The notes below the pieces were generated by a model, which searched no databases, was not told the DNA's origin, and saw only the letters and a list, made by a program, of their open reading frames with translations. 56,172 nucleotides of DNA from Halobacteriales archaeon SW_7_65_23 (GTDB taxonomy: Archaea > Halobacteriota > Halobacteria > Halobacteriales > Haloarculaceae), in NCBI GenBank assembly GCA_003022725.1, contig PXSQ01000088.1:36510-92681 (forward strand), in the 5' to 3' direction. A program made the translations under genes and the position numbers. Shown in pieces: positions 7,872 through 17,965 of this stretch; positions within the stretch are counted from its first letter, which is position 1; each line of letters starts with the position of its first letter.

Positions 7872-10136
7872 ATGTCCGGCGCACTCGACGAGGACACCGC
7901 CCAGACGCTGGCTAGCGGCCGCCAGACAGTCGGCGGGATACTCAGCGCCGCACAGTCACATCTGAAGAAGGTGTTTCTCGTCTTCATCCTCTTTCTGATA
8001 CTCACCATCTGGGCGCTGCGGGCGTTCCTCTGGGACAAGCTCAAGCAGGACCTCGTGTACAAGCAGATGAGCGAGGAGGTGTCGGAGGTGACCGAGATCG
8101 TCGCGGTCACCCCCTTCGAGGTGATCCTGCTGCAGATCAAGATCGGCCTCGTCGTGGGGATCATCGCGTCGATCCCGGTGCTTCTGTGGTACAGCCGCGA
8201 CGCGCTCAGGGCGCGCGGGTTCTACCCCGACTCGAAGATCCCTCGCTGGAAGATCCTCACGTTCGTCGTGACGATCGTCCTGTTGTTCCTCGGTGGACTC
8301 GCGTACGGCTACTTCGCGTTTTTCCCCATCATGTTCAACTTCCTGGCGACGAACGCGGACCAGGTCGGGTTCAAACCCACCTGGTCGATCGCCATGTGGA
8401 CGGAGTTCATCCTCTTTCTGGGACTCTCCTTCGGCATCGCGGCCCAGCTCCCCCTGGCGATGAGTTCGGCTGCACGGGCGGGCGTCGTCAGCTACGAGAC
8501 GTTCCGCGACAAGTGGCGCTACGCCGTCGTCGTGATCTTCGTCTTCGGCGCGATGTTCTCGCCGCCGGACCCGTTCACCCAGATCATGTGGGGCGTGCCG
8601 CTCGTGTTGCTGTACGTGTTCAGCCTCGGCATCACGAAGCTCGCAGTGCTCTCCAAGCGGGCCGGCGAACAGGTACCGACCCGCGACGTCGCCCAGGCAC
8701 GCTGGAACCAGCTTGCCGGCGTATTCGTCCTGTCGGGTGCGGGGATGTACCTCTACCTCTTCGAGGGCGGCCTCGAGGAGACCAACGACCTGCTCGCGTG
8801 GATCGGCTCGGACTACCGCTTCCCCGGCGGGGGCCAGCTCGGCGCGTTCGGCCTCTCCCCGACAGCCGTCGGCATGCTGCTCACGGCGCTGGTCGCGCTG
8901 CTGATCACGGCCGTCGCACTGTTTTATCTCCGCCTCAAGGAGCTCGAGCGCCGGACAGGGGAGCTCGAGGAGGAGGCCGCGGCCGCCGAATCCACCCCCG
9001 GCGCGTCCGACGAGACGGCGGCAGGCGAGCAGGAGTCGGACCCGGAAGCGGGCGAGCCGGCGGAGATCGACATCGGCGCGATGAGCGCCCGGGCGATCGA
9101 GGCCGCGCCGCCGGAGGCGTTCCTCGAACTGAGCGGCGAGCGGGCGCTGCACTACGCCGAGCAGGCCGTCGAGAACGACAACCCCGAGAAGGCGCAGGCG
9201 ATCCTCGACAGCTTCGACGAGGCCGAGGAACTCGCCGAGGAGCGCGACGCCGAGGCGGAGGCGGAAGCTGAAGACGAGGAGGACGAGGGCAACGTCGTCA
9301 CCTCGACAGCCGCCGGGATGTTCGACGCGTTCAGCGAGGACGAGACCACCGAGGAGGACATCGGCGGCTACTACTACGACATCGCGTTCATCCTCGACTC
9401 GCTGACCTCGAAGGCGATCTGGATCGTCGCCACGTTCATGATCGTGCTCGCCGGGTCGTTCATGTTCCTGTACACCGGCGGGATCAAGACGATCAGGGAG
9501 ATCTTCTCGGCGAACATGCCCGAGGCGCTGTCGGATCAGCTGCAGATCGTCACGCTGCACCCCGTCGAGGCGCTGATCTTCATGCTGAAGTTCTCGACGC
9601 TGCTTGCGGCGCTGTCGATCCTGCCGATCCTCCTGTACTTCGCGTGGCCGGCCGTCGAGGAGCGCGGCATCACGACCGGCGACCGCAACGTCCTGCTCGT
9701 CTGGGGGTTCACGGTCCTCATCGCGCTCATGGGCGGGACGCTGCTGGGCTTCCTGTTCATCGCCCCGGGGGTCATCTCGCTTTTGGCCCAGGACGTCATC
9801 ACCTCCGACATGGTGATCGCCTACCGCATCAACAGCTTCGGCTGGCTGGTGATCTACCTGACTGTCGGGGTGGGGATCCTCGCGCTGATCCCCGCCACGC
9901 AGGTGCTGTTCCATCACGGCAACATCGTCTCCTATCGCCGGCAGCGCACGAGCTGGCGCGGCGTCGTCATCGGCTTCTTCGCCGCGGCCGGCTTCCTCTC
10001 GCCGTCGGGCGTATTCACGATGTTCATCGTCGCCATCCCCGCCTCGATCGCCTACGGCTTCGGGCTCGGGCTCACGTGGCTCCTCGCGAGCATCGGCAGC
10101 CGCACGCCACGGCGCCGCGGTAAAACTGCCGACTGA
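7872..10136 (+). CDS. tatC: Double-unit TatC translocase (two fused TatC domains)
   Basis: The 754-residue protein holds two complete TatC units in one chain: residues about 25-270 (with TPFEVILLQIKIGLVVGI and FSPPDPFTQ) and about 500-745 (HPVEALIFMLKFSTLLA and FLSPSGVFTMFIV). They are joined by two extra membrane segments near 330-350 and 510-530 and an acidic cytoplasmic linker rich in Glu and Ala at 360-490. This is the TatCt architecture known only from haloarchaea, where it is reported essential in Haloferax volcanii. It should form the Tat receptor with a TatA protein. It is divergent from the single-unit TatC with about 160 bases between the starts; no tatA gene is in the window. Confidence 0.93.
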   Translation: MSGALDEDTAQTLASGRQTVGGILSAAQSHLKKVFLVFILFLILTIWALRAFLWDKLKQDLVYKQMSEEVSEVTEIVAVTPFEVILLQIKIGLVVGIIASIPVLLWYSRDALRARGFYPDSKIPRWKILTFVVTIVLLFLGGLAYGYFAFFPIMFNFLATNADQVGFKPTWSIAMWTEFILFLGLSFGIAAQLPLAMSSAARAGVVSYETFRDKWRYAVVVIFVFGAMFSPPDPFTQIMWGVPLVLLYVFSLGITKLAVLSKRAGEQVPTRDVAQARWNQLAGVFVLSGAGMYLYLFEGGLEETNDLLAWIGSDYRFPGGGQLGAFGLSPTAVGMLLTALVALLITAVALFYLRLKELERRTGELEEEAAAAESTPGASDETAAGEQESDPEAGEPAEIDIGAMSARAIEAAPPEAFLELSGERALHYAEQAVENDNPEKAQAILDSFDEAEELAEERDAEAEAEAEDEEDEGNVVTSTAAGMFDAFSEDETTEEDIGGYYYDIAFILDSLTSKAIWIVATFMIVLAGSFMFLYTGGIKTIREIFSANMPEALSDQLQIVTLHPVEALIFMLKFSTLLAALSILPILLYFAWPAVEERGITTGDRNVLLVWGFTVLIALMGGTLLGFLFIAPGVISLLAQDVITSDMVIAYRINSFGWLVIYLTVGVGILALIPATQVLFHHGNIVSYRRQRTSWRGVVIGFFAAAGFLSPSGVFTMFIVAIPASIAYGFGLGLTWLLASIGSRTPRRRGKTAD

Positions 10137-10161
10137 CAGCGACGAGCGGTGGAGCGACACC

Positions 10162-10171
10162 GATTTTTAGT
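10162..10171 (+). promoter_or_regulatory. TATA-like box for hemB
   Basis: CGATTTTTAG lies 20-29 nt before ATG 10191, supporting a leaderless hemB transcript and the choice of that start. Confidence 0.5.
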
Positions 10172-10190
10172 GTCCGCCGCAATCGCCAAT

Positions 10191-11171
10191 ATGGACCTGA
10201 CACAGCGCCCCAGACGGCTGCGATCCGACGGGATCCGGCCGCTGGTGAGCGAGACGACCCTGGACGCGAGCAACCTGATCGCGCCGGTGTTCGTCGACGC
10301 GACGACCGAGACCCGGCAGCCGATCCCCTCGATGCCCGGCCACGAGCGCGTGCCGGTCGCGGAGGCGGTCGACCGCGTCGAGGAGATCCGCGAGACCGGC
10401 GTCGAGGCGATCATCCTCTTTGGCGTCCCCGAGTCGAAAGACGCCGAGGGGAGCCGCGCCTGGGTCGAGGACGGCGTCGTCCAGCGCGCCACCCGAGGGA
10501 TCACCGACGCGACCGACGCGTACGTCATCACCGACATCTGCCTCTGTGAGTACACCGACCACGGCCACTGTGGCGCGCTAGAAGCGGGGGCACGCGAGGG
10601 GGCGATCCAGACCGTCGACAACGACGCGACGCTGTCGTTGCTCGAGCGGATCGCCGTCTCCCACGCCGAGGCCGGGGCGGAGATGGTCGCGCCCTCGGGG
10701 ATGATCGACGGGATGGTCGGCGCGATCCGGGAGGGCCTTGACGACGCAGGCTACGAGCAGGTACCGATCATGAGCTACGCCGCGAAGTACGAGTCGGCGT
10801 TCTACGGCCCGTTCCGGGACGCCGCCGACGGCGCGCCCGCGTTCGGCGACCGCCGACACTACCAGATGGACCCGGCGAACGCCCGCGAGGCGAGCCGCGA
10901 GGTCGCGCTCGACGTCGAGCAGGGAGCGGACGTGCTGATGGTCAAGCCCGCACTACCGTACCTCGACGTCGTCTCGCGAGTCCGCCGGGAGTTCGACCGT
11001 CCTGTCGCCGCCTACAACGTCTCCGGTGAGTACGCGATGTTGCACGCCGCCGCCGAGAAAGGGTGGCTCGACCTCGAAGCGGTCGCCCACGAGTCGCTGT
11101 TGTCGATCAAGCGTGCGGGGGCGGACCTGATTCTCACCTACTTCGCCGAGGATATCGCCCACAGGCTGTGA
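10191..11171 (+). CDS. hemB: Delta-aminolevulinic acid dehydratase (porphobilinogen synthase)
   Basis: The enzyme condenses two 5-aminolevulinate molecules into porphobilinogen, the second common step of tetrapyrrole synthesis. The 326-residue length is normal. Visible marks are the zinc-site cysteines C117, C119 and C127 in [14 protein letters not shown], the first active-site lysine in [15 protein letters not shown] and the Schiff-base lysine in [14 protein letters not shown]. The three cysteines indicate the zinc-dependent class. ATG 10191 is preferred to the 10149 frame because the family begins here and a TATA-like box is correctly spaced. It lies just before hemL on the same strand, so two early heme and cobamide precursor steps are clustered. 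Confidence 0.96.
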   Translation: MDLTQRPRRLRSDGIRPLVSETTLDASNLIAPVFVDATTETRQPIPSMPGHERVPVAEAVDRVEEIRETGVEAIILFGVPESKDAEGSRAWVEDGVVQRATRGITDATDAYVITDICLCEYTDHGHCGALEAGAREGAIQTVDNDATLSLLERIAVSHAEAGAEMVAPSGMIDGMVGAIREGLDDAGYEQVPIMSYAAKYESAFYGPFRDAADGAPAFGDRRHYQMDPANAREASREVALDVEQGADVLMVKPALPYLDVVSRVRREFDRPVAAYNVSGEYAMLHAAAEKGWLDLEAVAHESLLSIKRAGADLILTYFAEDIAHRL

Positions 11172-11208
11172 CGGTAGCTTCATTCCGTCGGCAGACAAAC
11201 CCGTGGGT

Positions 11209-12549
<1,341 letters not shown>

Positions 12550-12551
12550 CC

Positions 12552-13397
12552 ATGGGCGAGGACGCCTCCGAGGAGCGCAACCTCTTTGCCCGCAGCCGGG
12601 AGTCCACCGCCGCATATGTGGCGAGTGACCTGGGCGTCGTCCGGGTCGACCTCGCGCCCGACCGGATCGGCGAGTTCTCGCTGGTCGAACGCTGCAACGC
12701 CCGCGGCGTCGCCGCCGGCGACGCGCTGGTCGCCGTCGCGACACCCGAAGGGGTACTGCTCGACCGCGGCGACGGGTTCACTGACCGCGGCTTTGACGAC
12801 GCTGTTGCGGTCGGCGTCGACGGCGGGACTGTGTACGCGGCGGCCCCTGGCGGCGAAATTGGGCGGCTCGACGCGTCAGCGGAATCTTCGGATAGCTGGG
12901 AGGCCGTCGGCACTGCCGGGGAGCCCCGGCGCTTCGACGGCGCGCTGCTGGCAGCCGGCGACGGCGTGTACCGGGTCGGCAACGGCCTGGAACCGCTCGG
13001 GCTGGGCAGTGCGGAGGACGTCGCAGCCGCCGGGCCGTACGCGGCGTTCGGGGATGGGCTGTTCCGCCGGACGGACGGCGACTGGCAACAGGAGTACGAG
13101 GGAGCGGCATCGATCGTTGCGGCCGATGGCGAGCGCGCTCACGCGGTCAGCAAGAGCGGGCTCCTCGAACGGGTGAGCGACGAGTCTGCGGGCGACGCTG
13201 CGCGCTGGGAACGGCTGGCGACGCCCGGGAGCGCGGTGCCTATCGACCTCGCGTATGGCGCCTGTCTGTACGCCGTTACGGCGGCCGGCGAGTTCCTGCT
13301 CGCGGCCGAGAAAGAGCAGGCGACGGACGGCCAGGGCGGCTGGCGCACCCGGACGCTCGGCGTTCGCGGCGTCACGGGGCTCGCCGTGCTGGGGTGA
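12552..13397 (+). CDS. Haloarchaeal beta-propeller-like protein (HVO_0234-like)
   Basis: The 281-residue acidic soluble protein is built of short repeated beta-strand units of the type GDGVYRVG, GTVYAAAPGGEIGRL and GLFRRTDGDW, spaced 40-50 residues apart, as expected for a propeller. It resembles the haloarchaeal family annotated as HVO_0234 family beta-propeller; this assignment is from memory. It starts 2 nt after hemL, so it belongs to that transcription unit, but a role in heme synthesis is only inferred. No signal peptide, so it should be cytoplasmic. Confidence 0.7.
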   Translation: MGEDASEERNLFARSRESTAAYVASDLGVVRVDLAPDRIGEFSLVERCNARGVAAGDALVAVATPEGVLLDRGDGFTDRGFDDAVAVGVDGGTVYAAAPGGEIGRLDASAESSDSWEAVGTAGEPRRFDGALLAAGDGVYRVGNGLEPLGLGSAEDVAAAGPYAAFGDGLFRRTDGDWQQEYEGAASIVAADGERAHAVSKSGLLERVSDESAGDAARWERLATPGSAVPIDLAYGACLYAVTAAGEFLLAAEKEQATDGQGGWRTRTLGVRGVTGLAVLG

Positions 13398-13596
13398 CGC
13401 CCCGCTCGCCATCCTTGGGTGACCGCAGGTGCGGATCGACACTGCTATTCCAATCGAGCGTGCACCATCGGTTCCGGATGTCACTGCGGGAGGTCCGCGA
13501 GGAGACGACTGTCGAGTGTCGGCTCACCGGCGTGTTCCACGCAGAGCGAAAGCGGTTCGTCACACGCCGTCGAAAACTGTGTTCCGGCAGTGGGAA

Positions 13597-13719
13597 TTAT
13601 GCGTTCTCGTCGACCACGTCGGGTTCGGCGTCTTTGCCACTGCTCCGGAATTTCTTCAGCGTCACGATACCGATGACCACTGCGACGGCTGCGAGGAGGG
13701 TTTTCTTTGCTTTGCCCAT
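13597..13719 (-). CDS. Small single-span membrane protein (40 aa)
   Basis: This frame encodes 40 residues: MGKAKKTLLAAVAVVIGIV opens with a basic cap and a hydrophobic helix (about residues 7-20), followed by a LKKFRSSGKD basic patch and an acidic tail. The layout fits a single-pass membrane peptide with N-terminus and C-terminus on either side. Codon third positions are mostly G or C, as in real genes here. Reverse-strand TTAAGTATT at about 13741-13749 lies 22-30 nt upstream of the start, a good leaderless promoter. Function unknown. Confidence 0.6.
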   Translation of the reverse strand: MGKAKKTLLAAVAVVIGIVTLKKFRSSGKDAEPDVVDENA

Positions 13720-13739
13720 ACCGAACAATCGGTTCAACA

Positions 13740-13750
13740 ATACTTAACAG
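13740..13750 (-). promoter_or_regulatory. TATA-like box for the 40-aa membrane protein
   Basis: Read on the reverse strand the motif is TTAAGTATT, centred about 26 nt before the ATG at 13719. Confidence 0.4.
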
Positions 13751-13824
13751 TTTCAGAATCGTCGTCCAGTGCGACGGGCTGCAGTCGGCCTACCGCTATG
13801 GAATCGCGTGTTGTGCGTTTCAGC

Positions 13825-13877
13825 CCGTGAAACCAACGATATTGGGGCCCTAGTGCTGAAAATAATCACGCACGACC
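13825..13877. repeat. Palindromic-family repeat, partial copy C
   Basis: CCGTGAAACC at 13825-13834 and GTGCTGAAAATAATCAC at 13853-13869 recur at 16621-16630 and 16648-16664, with 10 of 10 and 16 of 17 identities and a spacing differing by one base. The left inverted arm seen in copies A and B is not detectable, so this looks like a decayed or half copy. Confidence 0.65.
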
Positions 13878-13995
13878 GTATGAGTAGTGCTTCGGTTGAA
13901 GCAGTGTGCCAGCGAGCGAATCCCTGCAACCACTTTCCAGCTGTTGCCCGGTCGACGCAAAAGAACTTTCTCGTTCGCAGTAATTCCGATAGCGC

Positions 13996-14634
13996 ATGAG
14001 AGTGATCCTCGACTACGGTGGCGTCCTGGTCGAGCACGTCGACGAACGGGAGCATGCCCATCTACTCGGCGTGTCTTCGGATCAGGAGCCGTACCCAGGG
14101 TGGCTGGCCTACTACCTGTTCCGAGCAGGCTTTCTCAACACGCAGGACCAGTACATCGAACTGTTGTCGACGCTCACCGGCGCACCTGCGGCGGACTGCG
14201 TCGAATACGTCACCCAGACGTGGCTCGATCCCGAGTTCCCGGCCGAGCACAGGGAGATTCTTGCCGAGTTAGCCACCCAGCATTCCCTGGTGCTGTTCAG
14301 CAATATGGCGAAACCCTGGGTCGAAACAGTACTCCAGCAGCACGACGTCGATCACCTGTTCGATTCGCTGGTTGTCTCAAGCGAGATCGAACGGCCAAAA
14401 CCCCATCCAAGAGGGTACATTCTCAGTATGGAAGACGCAGACGGCGAGGTCGTGATGGTCAGCGACGAGTGTAACGAGGATCTCCTGATGGCCCAGTGTC
14501 TCGGTATAACGACGGTCTGGCTCGAAAATACCGACGAAGAGCCGTACCGCCAACCCGAGTACACGATCGACGATCTCGAGTCCCTCGGGCCAGTTCTCAG
14601 GGAGCATGTAACAGAGTCACGTCCGAGTGGATAA
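13996..14634 (+). CDS. HAD superfamily hydrolase
   Basis: The 212-residue protein carries the four HAD motifs: I, DYGGVL with nucleophile D6; II, LFSNM; III, the lysine in RPKPHP; IV, VSDECNEDLLMA. Motif I has Gly in place of the usual second aspartate, as in the YihX/epoxide-hydrolase-like branch (DxGGV). The helical cap lies between motifs I and II. It probably hydrolyses a small phosphorylated substrate; which one cannot be said. It is a lone gene between a repeat-containing spacer and a convergent regulator. Confidence 0.85.
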   Translation: MRVILDYGGVLVEHVDEREHAHLLGVSSDQEPYPGWLAYYLFRAGFLNTQDQYIELLSTLTGAPAADCVEYVTQTWLDPEFPAEHREILAELATQHSLVLFSNMAKPWVETVLQQHDVDHLFDSLVVSSEIERPKPHPRGYILSMEDADGEVVMVSDECNEDLLMAQCLGITTVWLENTDEEPYRQPEYTIDDLESLGPVLREHVTESRPSG

Positions 14635-14721
14635 GCAGAGGTGTCGACGTTCGTCGGTAAACCCGCCCTCACGGTCATCGTCCTGGTCTGAGAGTGGAAA
14701 CTGTCGAAAGCGGCGTGGGCG

Positions 14722-15321
14722 TCACTCAGGGTCGTACTCGAGCAGATCCGGGCTCTGTTCCGCGAGCCTGGCGGCGCCCTCACCGAAGGAGTCGGCGTAG
14801 CGGACGAGCAACAGGAGCACCGTCTCCGGGTTCTCGACGGCGTAGCCGTCCTCCCGGGAGAGCAGGCCAGCCGACTCCAGTTGGCTCCCGTACTTGCTCA
14901 CCGTCGAGCGGGAGACGTCCAGCCGGGCGGCGACCTCGCTCGCGCTCGCGTCGTGATCCTCCAGCAGCGCCACGAGCATCCCGCGTGGGGTCTCGCGCCG
15001 CAGGTAGCCCAGCGCCACCTGCTCGAACTCCGAGAACCGATCAGCGGGGAAAAACCGCCGGTAGTCGCCGTCCTTTCGGCTCTCGACGGCGCCCTCGCGT
15101 TCGAGGCGGCGGAGGTGGTGCTGGGTCTCGCCAGTCCCGAGTTCGAGGTCGTCACGGATCTTCGAGAAGTGTGCGCCGGGCGTCGCCGTCAGGTACCCGG
15201 CGAGGGCGTCGGGGGCGTCGCTCTCGCTCGCCCCCGCGATCTGGACCAGCGGGCTCGCCGCCCCGAGTGCGGCGAACCGACGGAGCGTCGTCCGTTTCGA
15301 CTGGTCGATGTCCCCGTCCAT
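14722..15321 (-). CDS. Transcriptional regulator with two winged-helix domains
   Basis: From ATG 15321 the protein has 199 residues. Residues about 40-95 form a first winged helix (TPGAHFSKIRDDLELGTGETQHHLRRLEREG) and residues 115-165 a second (DHDASASEVAARLDVSRSTVSKYGSQLESAG). Tandem wHTH proteins of this shape are common haloarchaeal DNA-binding regulators. An upstream ATG at 15336 would add five residues, but the reverse-strand TATA-like ATTTTACGTTTA near 15342-15353 is best spaced for 15321. The gene ends close to the HAD gene and is preceded by the SPFH gene on the same strand. No ligand-binding domain was seen; targets unknown. Confidence 0.85.
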   Translation of the reverse strand: MDGDIDQSKRTTLRRFAALGAASPLVQIAGASESDAPDALAGYLTATPGAHFSKIRDDLELGTGETQHHLRRLEREGAVESRKDGDYRRFFPADRFSEFEQVALGYLRRETPRGMLVALLEDHDASASEVAARLDVSRSTVSKYGSQLESAGLLSREDGYAVENPETVLLLLVRYADSFGEGAARLAEQSPDLLEYDPE

Positions 15322-15437
15322 TAACACAATGGACACACGGTAAACGTAAAATGTCTTCGCTCGACTCGAAACGTCCCCTTACCTGCGTGCGATGCCACAA
15401 AAAATAGCCCCGGTCGGGTACCGCTCCTGGCGGCCGA

Positions 15438-16502
15438 TCAGGCGCTGTCGCCGTCGATGTCGAAGTCCTCGGGGCTGTCGTCGATGATCTCGTCGGGATC
15501 TTTGATGTCGGCGCTCGTCTCGCCGTGCTTGACGGCCTGGGCTTCTTCCTCCATCTCGTCGAAGTCGACGACGTCGAAGTCGAGGCCTTCGAGGACGTGG
15601 CCGTTCTCCTTGGCGTCGCTGCCCTGGAGGTGTTTGCCGTACCGGCCCACCAGCGACGTGAGCTCCTGTGGCAGGACGAACTTCGTCGACTCGCCCTTGC
15701 CGATCTCCTCTAAGGTTTCCATCCCGCGCTCGATGACGGCGCGCTCGCCCATCGACTCGGCGGATTTGGCCCGCAGCACGGTCGAGATGGCGTCACCCTG
15801 TGCTTCGAGGATCTGGCTCTGCTTTTCACCCTGCGCGCGGATGATGTTGGACTGCTTGTCACCCTGGGCCTGCTCGATCGCACTGCGACGTTCACCCTGG
15901 GCCTCGAGGATCATCGCACGGCGGCGGCGCTCGGCGGACGTCTGCTGCTCCATGGCCTGCTGGACGTCCTTCGAGGGGTTGACCTCGCGGACCTCGACGC
16001 TCTCGACGCGGATCCCCCACTCGTCTGTCGGCTCGTCCAGTTCCGTCCGGATCTTGGCGTTGATCTCCTGGCGCTTGTTCAGCGTGTCGTCGAGTTCCAT
16101 GTCGCCCAGCACGGCACGGAGCGTCGTCTGTGCGAGGTTCGAGACGGCACGCTTGTAGTCGTCGACCTCGAGGAACGCCTTCTTGGCGTCCATCACCTTG
16201 ATGTAGACGACGGCGTCGGCGGTGACCGGCGAGTTGTCCCGCGTGATCGCTTCCTGCCGCGGGACGTCGAGCGTCTGGGTCCGCATGTCGAACGTGTACG
16301 TTTTGGTCACGAACGGCAACACGAAGTTCGGCCCCGGCTCCAGCAGCCCCTGGAACTTCCCGAAGCGTGTGTACGCTCGCTTCTCGTACGCCCGTACGAT
16401 TACGATACTCTGGTACGCCGTCACCACTGCGATCAGGAACAGGATCACCGCGATGATCGATCCTGGGTTCGGCGTCTGTAGTAGAACGTCGGGGAGCATC
16501 AC
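15438..16502 (-). CDS. SPFH/Band 7 (stomatin-like) membrane protein
   Basis: The 354-residue protein has one N-terminal membrane helix (about 15-33), then a Band 7 domain beginning RAYEKRAYTRFGKFQGLLEPG and a long coiled-coil region with repeated AQGE/DKQS units around residues 195-235. A conserved glycine- and leucine-containing segment (FVLPQELTSLVGRYG) follows, and the protein ends in an acidic tail. Such proteins form ring or cage-like membrane assemblies that scaffold proteases or lipids. The usual partner, an NfeD protein, is not adjacent. ATG 16499 is a possible alternative start. Confidence 0.92.
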   Translation of the reverse strand: MMLPDVLLQTPNPGSIIAVILFLIAVVTAYQSIVIVRAYEKRAYTRFGKFQGLLEPGPNFVLPFVTKTYTFDMRTQTLDVPRQEAITRDNSPVTADAVVYIKVMDAKKAFLEVDDYKRAVSNLAQTTLRAVLGDMELDDTLNKRQEINAKIRTELDEPTDEWGIRVESVEVREVNPSKDVQQAMEQQTSAERRRRAMILEAQGERRSAIEQAQGDKQSNIIRAQGEKQSQILEAQGDAISTVLRAKSAESMGERAVIERGMETLEEIGKGESTKFVLPQELTSLVGRYGKHLQGSDAKENGHVLEGLDFDVVDFDEMEEEAQAVKHGETSADIKDPDEIIDDSPEDFDIDGDSA

Positions 16503-16569
16503 ACCCGAGTTTTGGATTCTCTACTGAAAAGTGTTTGTCCACAGTTTCTCGCGAACTGGCGCCTGATAG

Positions 16570-16672
16570 TGATTGTTGTGACTCTTTACCGCCGGGTATT
16601 CGTTAGACGCCAGTTCCGGGCCGTGAAACCGCCGCTATTGCGACATGGTGCCGAAAATAATCACAACAATCA
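16570..16672. repeat. 103-bp inverted-repeat element (palindromic family, copy B)
   Basis: TGATTGTTGTGA at 16570-16581 is the exact reverse complement of 16661-16672. The left end continues as CTCTTTACCG and matches copy A (3451-3472) at 20 of 22 bases. The right half shares CCGTGAAACC and GTGCCGAAAATAATCAC with copy C. Because it links A and C, it shows that all three belong to one family. No coding capacity. Confidence 0.75.
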
Positions 16673-16695
16673 AAGAATTACAGCCACCAGTATGA

Positions 16696-16709
16696 GTCCG
16701 ACAGTATGA
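16696..16709. repeat. Right-end fragment of the 110-bp TIR element family
   Basis: GTCCGACAGTA followed by TGA matches the right ends at 50450-50463 and, with one mismatch, 54727-54740. No matching left end was found nearby, so it is a truncated copy. Confidence 0.5.
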
Positions 16710-16749
16710 GGCGGGCTGGGAGGCCCCGGAGCCGCAGTGTAATTGAGCG

Positions 16750-16875
16750 CTACTCGTCATCGAACGCCTCGGGGAGGAACGGCCCGACCCCCTCGTGGAC
16801 GAACTCGACGTAGGCCCGCCCCACACCCCGATCACAAGCGATAAGCGCCGACCCGGTGAACGTCCAGCCGAGCAC
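16750..16875 (-). pseudogene. Coding-like remnant or very small gene
   Basis: On the reverse strand an open frame ends in [20 protein letters not shown] plus an acidic end and a TAG stop. It has GC-rich third positions and looks like the C-terminus of a globular protein. The only initiators are GTG codons at 16875 and 16884, within the start region of the GAPDH gene on the other strand. No family is recognised. It may be the last 41 codons of a gene whose front was lost, or a tiny gene. Confidence 0.3.
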
Positions 16876-17910
16876 ATGATCCACGTGGGTGTCAACGGTT
16901 ACGGGACGATCGGCAAACGAGTCGCCGACGCGGTCCGCGCACAGCCCGACATGGAAGTAGTCGGTGTCGCCAAGACCCGGCCGAACTTCGAGGCCTCGAC
17001 GGCGGTCGAGAAGGGGTTCGACCTCTATGCGGCCGTCGCAGAGCGCAAGCCGCGGTTCGCGGAGGCGGGCATCGACCTCGCTGGGGACGTCGAGGAGCTA
17101 GTGGCGGAAAGCGACGTCGTCGTCGACGCCTGTCCATCCGGGATCGGCGCCGAGAACGCTGCGATGTACCGCGAGCACGACACGCCGGCGCTGCTGCAGG
17201 GCGGCGAGGACGCCACCGCTGTCGACGCGAGCTTTAACGCCCGGGCGAACTACGACAGCGTCGCCGACGCCGACCTCGTGCGGGTCGTCTCCTGTAACAC
17301 GACGGGGCTCTCACGGCTGATCGCCCCGCTGCGGGAGGCCTACGGCATCGAGAAAGTCCGCACGACGCTGGTCCGCCGCGGCGGCGACCCCGCCCAGGCC
17401 GGCCGCGGCCCGATCAACGACATCCTGCCCGACCCCGTCACGCTCCCTTCCCACCACGGGCCGGACGTCAACACCATCTTCCCGGACCTCGCCATCGACA
17501 CGCTCGGGCTGAAGGTCCCCGCGACGCTGATGCACGTGCACAGCGTCAACGTCACGCTCGAAGACCCCCCTGCGGACGCCGACGACGTGCGCTCGCTGCT
17601 GGAGGGGGAGCGCCGGATGTTCGTCATGCCGGAGTGGCTGGGGCTGGACGGCACCGGCGCGATCAAGGAGCTCGCCCAGGACAGCGGCCGTCCGCGGGCG
17701 GACGTCTGGGAGAACTGCGTCTGGGGCGAGTCGATCACCCTCGAAGGCGACGACCTCTACCTGTTCCAGGCGATCCACCAGGAATCCGACGTCGTGCCGG
17801 AGAACGTCGACGCGATTCGCGCGCTCACGGGCGCCGCCGACCGCAAGGAGAGCATGGCGAAAACCGACGAGGCGATGGGCCTCGTCGAGCCGCTGAGCCC
17901 GTCGCGGTAA
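16876..17910 (+). CDS. gapB: Type II (archaeal) glyceraldehyde-3-phosphate dehydrogenase
   Basis: The 344-residue protein is the archaeal phosphorylating GAPDH, which interconverts glyceraldehyde-3-phosphate and 1,3-bisphosphoglycerate with NAD(P). The N-terminal nucleotide loop is [17 protein letters not shown] and the catalytic cysteine lies in [12 protein letters not shown]. In haloarchaea this class is generally gluconeogenic while a bacterial-type enzyme serves glycolysis; the gene symbol follows that usage and is tentative. ATG 16876 begins directly with the nucleotide fold; the 27 residues offered by an earlier start are not family-like. It stands alone on this strand. Confidence 0.93.
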   Translation: MIHVGVNGYGTIGKRVADAVRAQPDMEVVGVAKTRPNFEASTAVEKGFDLYAAVAERKPRFAEAGIDLAGDVEELVAESDVVVDACPSGIGAENAAMYREHDTPALLQGGEDATAVDASFNARANYDSVADADLVRVVSCNTTGLSRLIAPLREAYGIEKVRTTLVRRGGDPAQAGRGPINDILPDPVTLPSHHGPDVNTIFPDLAIDTLGLKVPATLMHVHSVNVTLEDPPADADDVRSLLEGERRMFVMPEWLGLDGTGAIKELAQDSGRPRADVWENCVWGESITLEGDDLYLFQAIHQESDVVPENVDAIRALTGAADRKESMAKTDEAMGLVEPLSPSR

Positions 17911-17965
17911 ATTCGCGGCTCATCCGGTGACCTTCACGGTACAACGGCGGCAACGCGACTCGGTT

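Larger units (their letters stand above)
16503..16875. other. Repeat-bearing spacer between the SPFH gene and gapdh
   Basis: The divergent spacer holds palindromic copy B, a half copy of the 110-bp element family near 16696-16709 and a short reverse-strand coding-like remnant at 16750-16875. A weak TATA-like GCGATAAGCG near 16837-16846 could serve the GAPDH gene. It reads like a landing site for repeated small insertions. Confidence 0.6.

Noticed and set aside
7956-10160. 734-codon reverse frame opposite the double TatC gene
   Set aside because: A shadow frame rich in Arg, Asp and Gly; the forward strand encodes a clear TatC fusion.
13429-13830. 133-codon forward frame between the propeller gene and HAD gene
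   Set aside because: It overlaps the convincing 40-aa reverse gene and has no family features.
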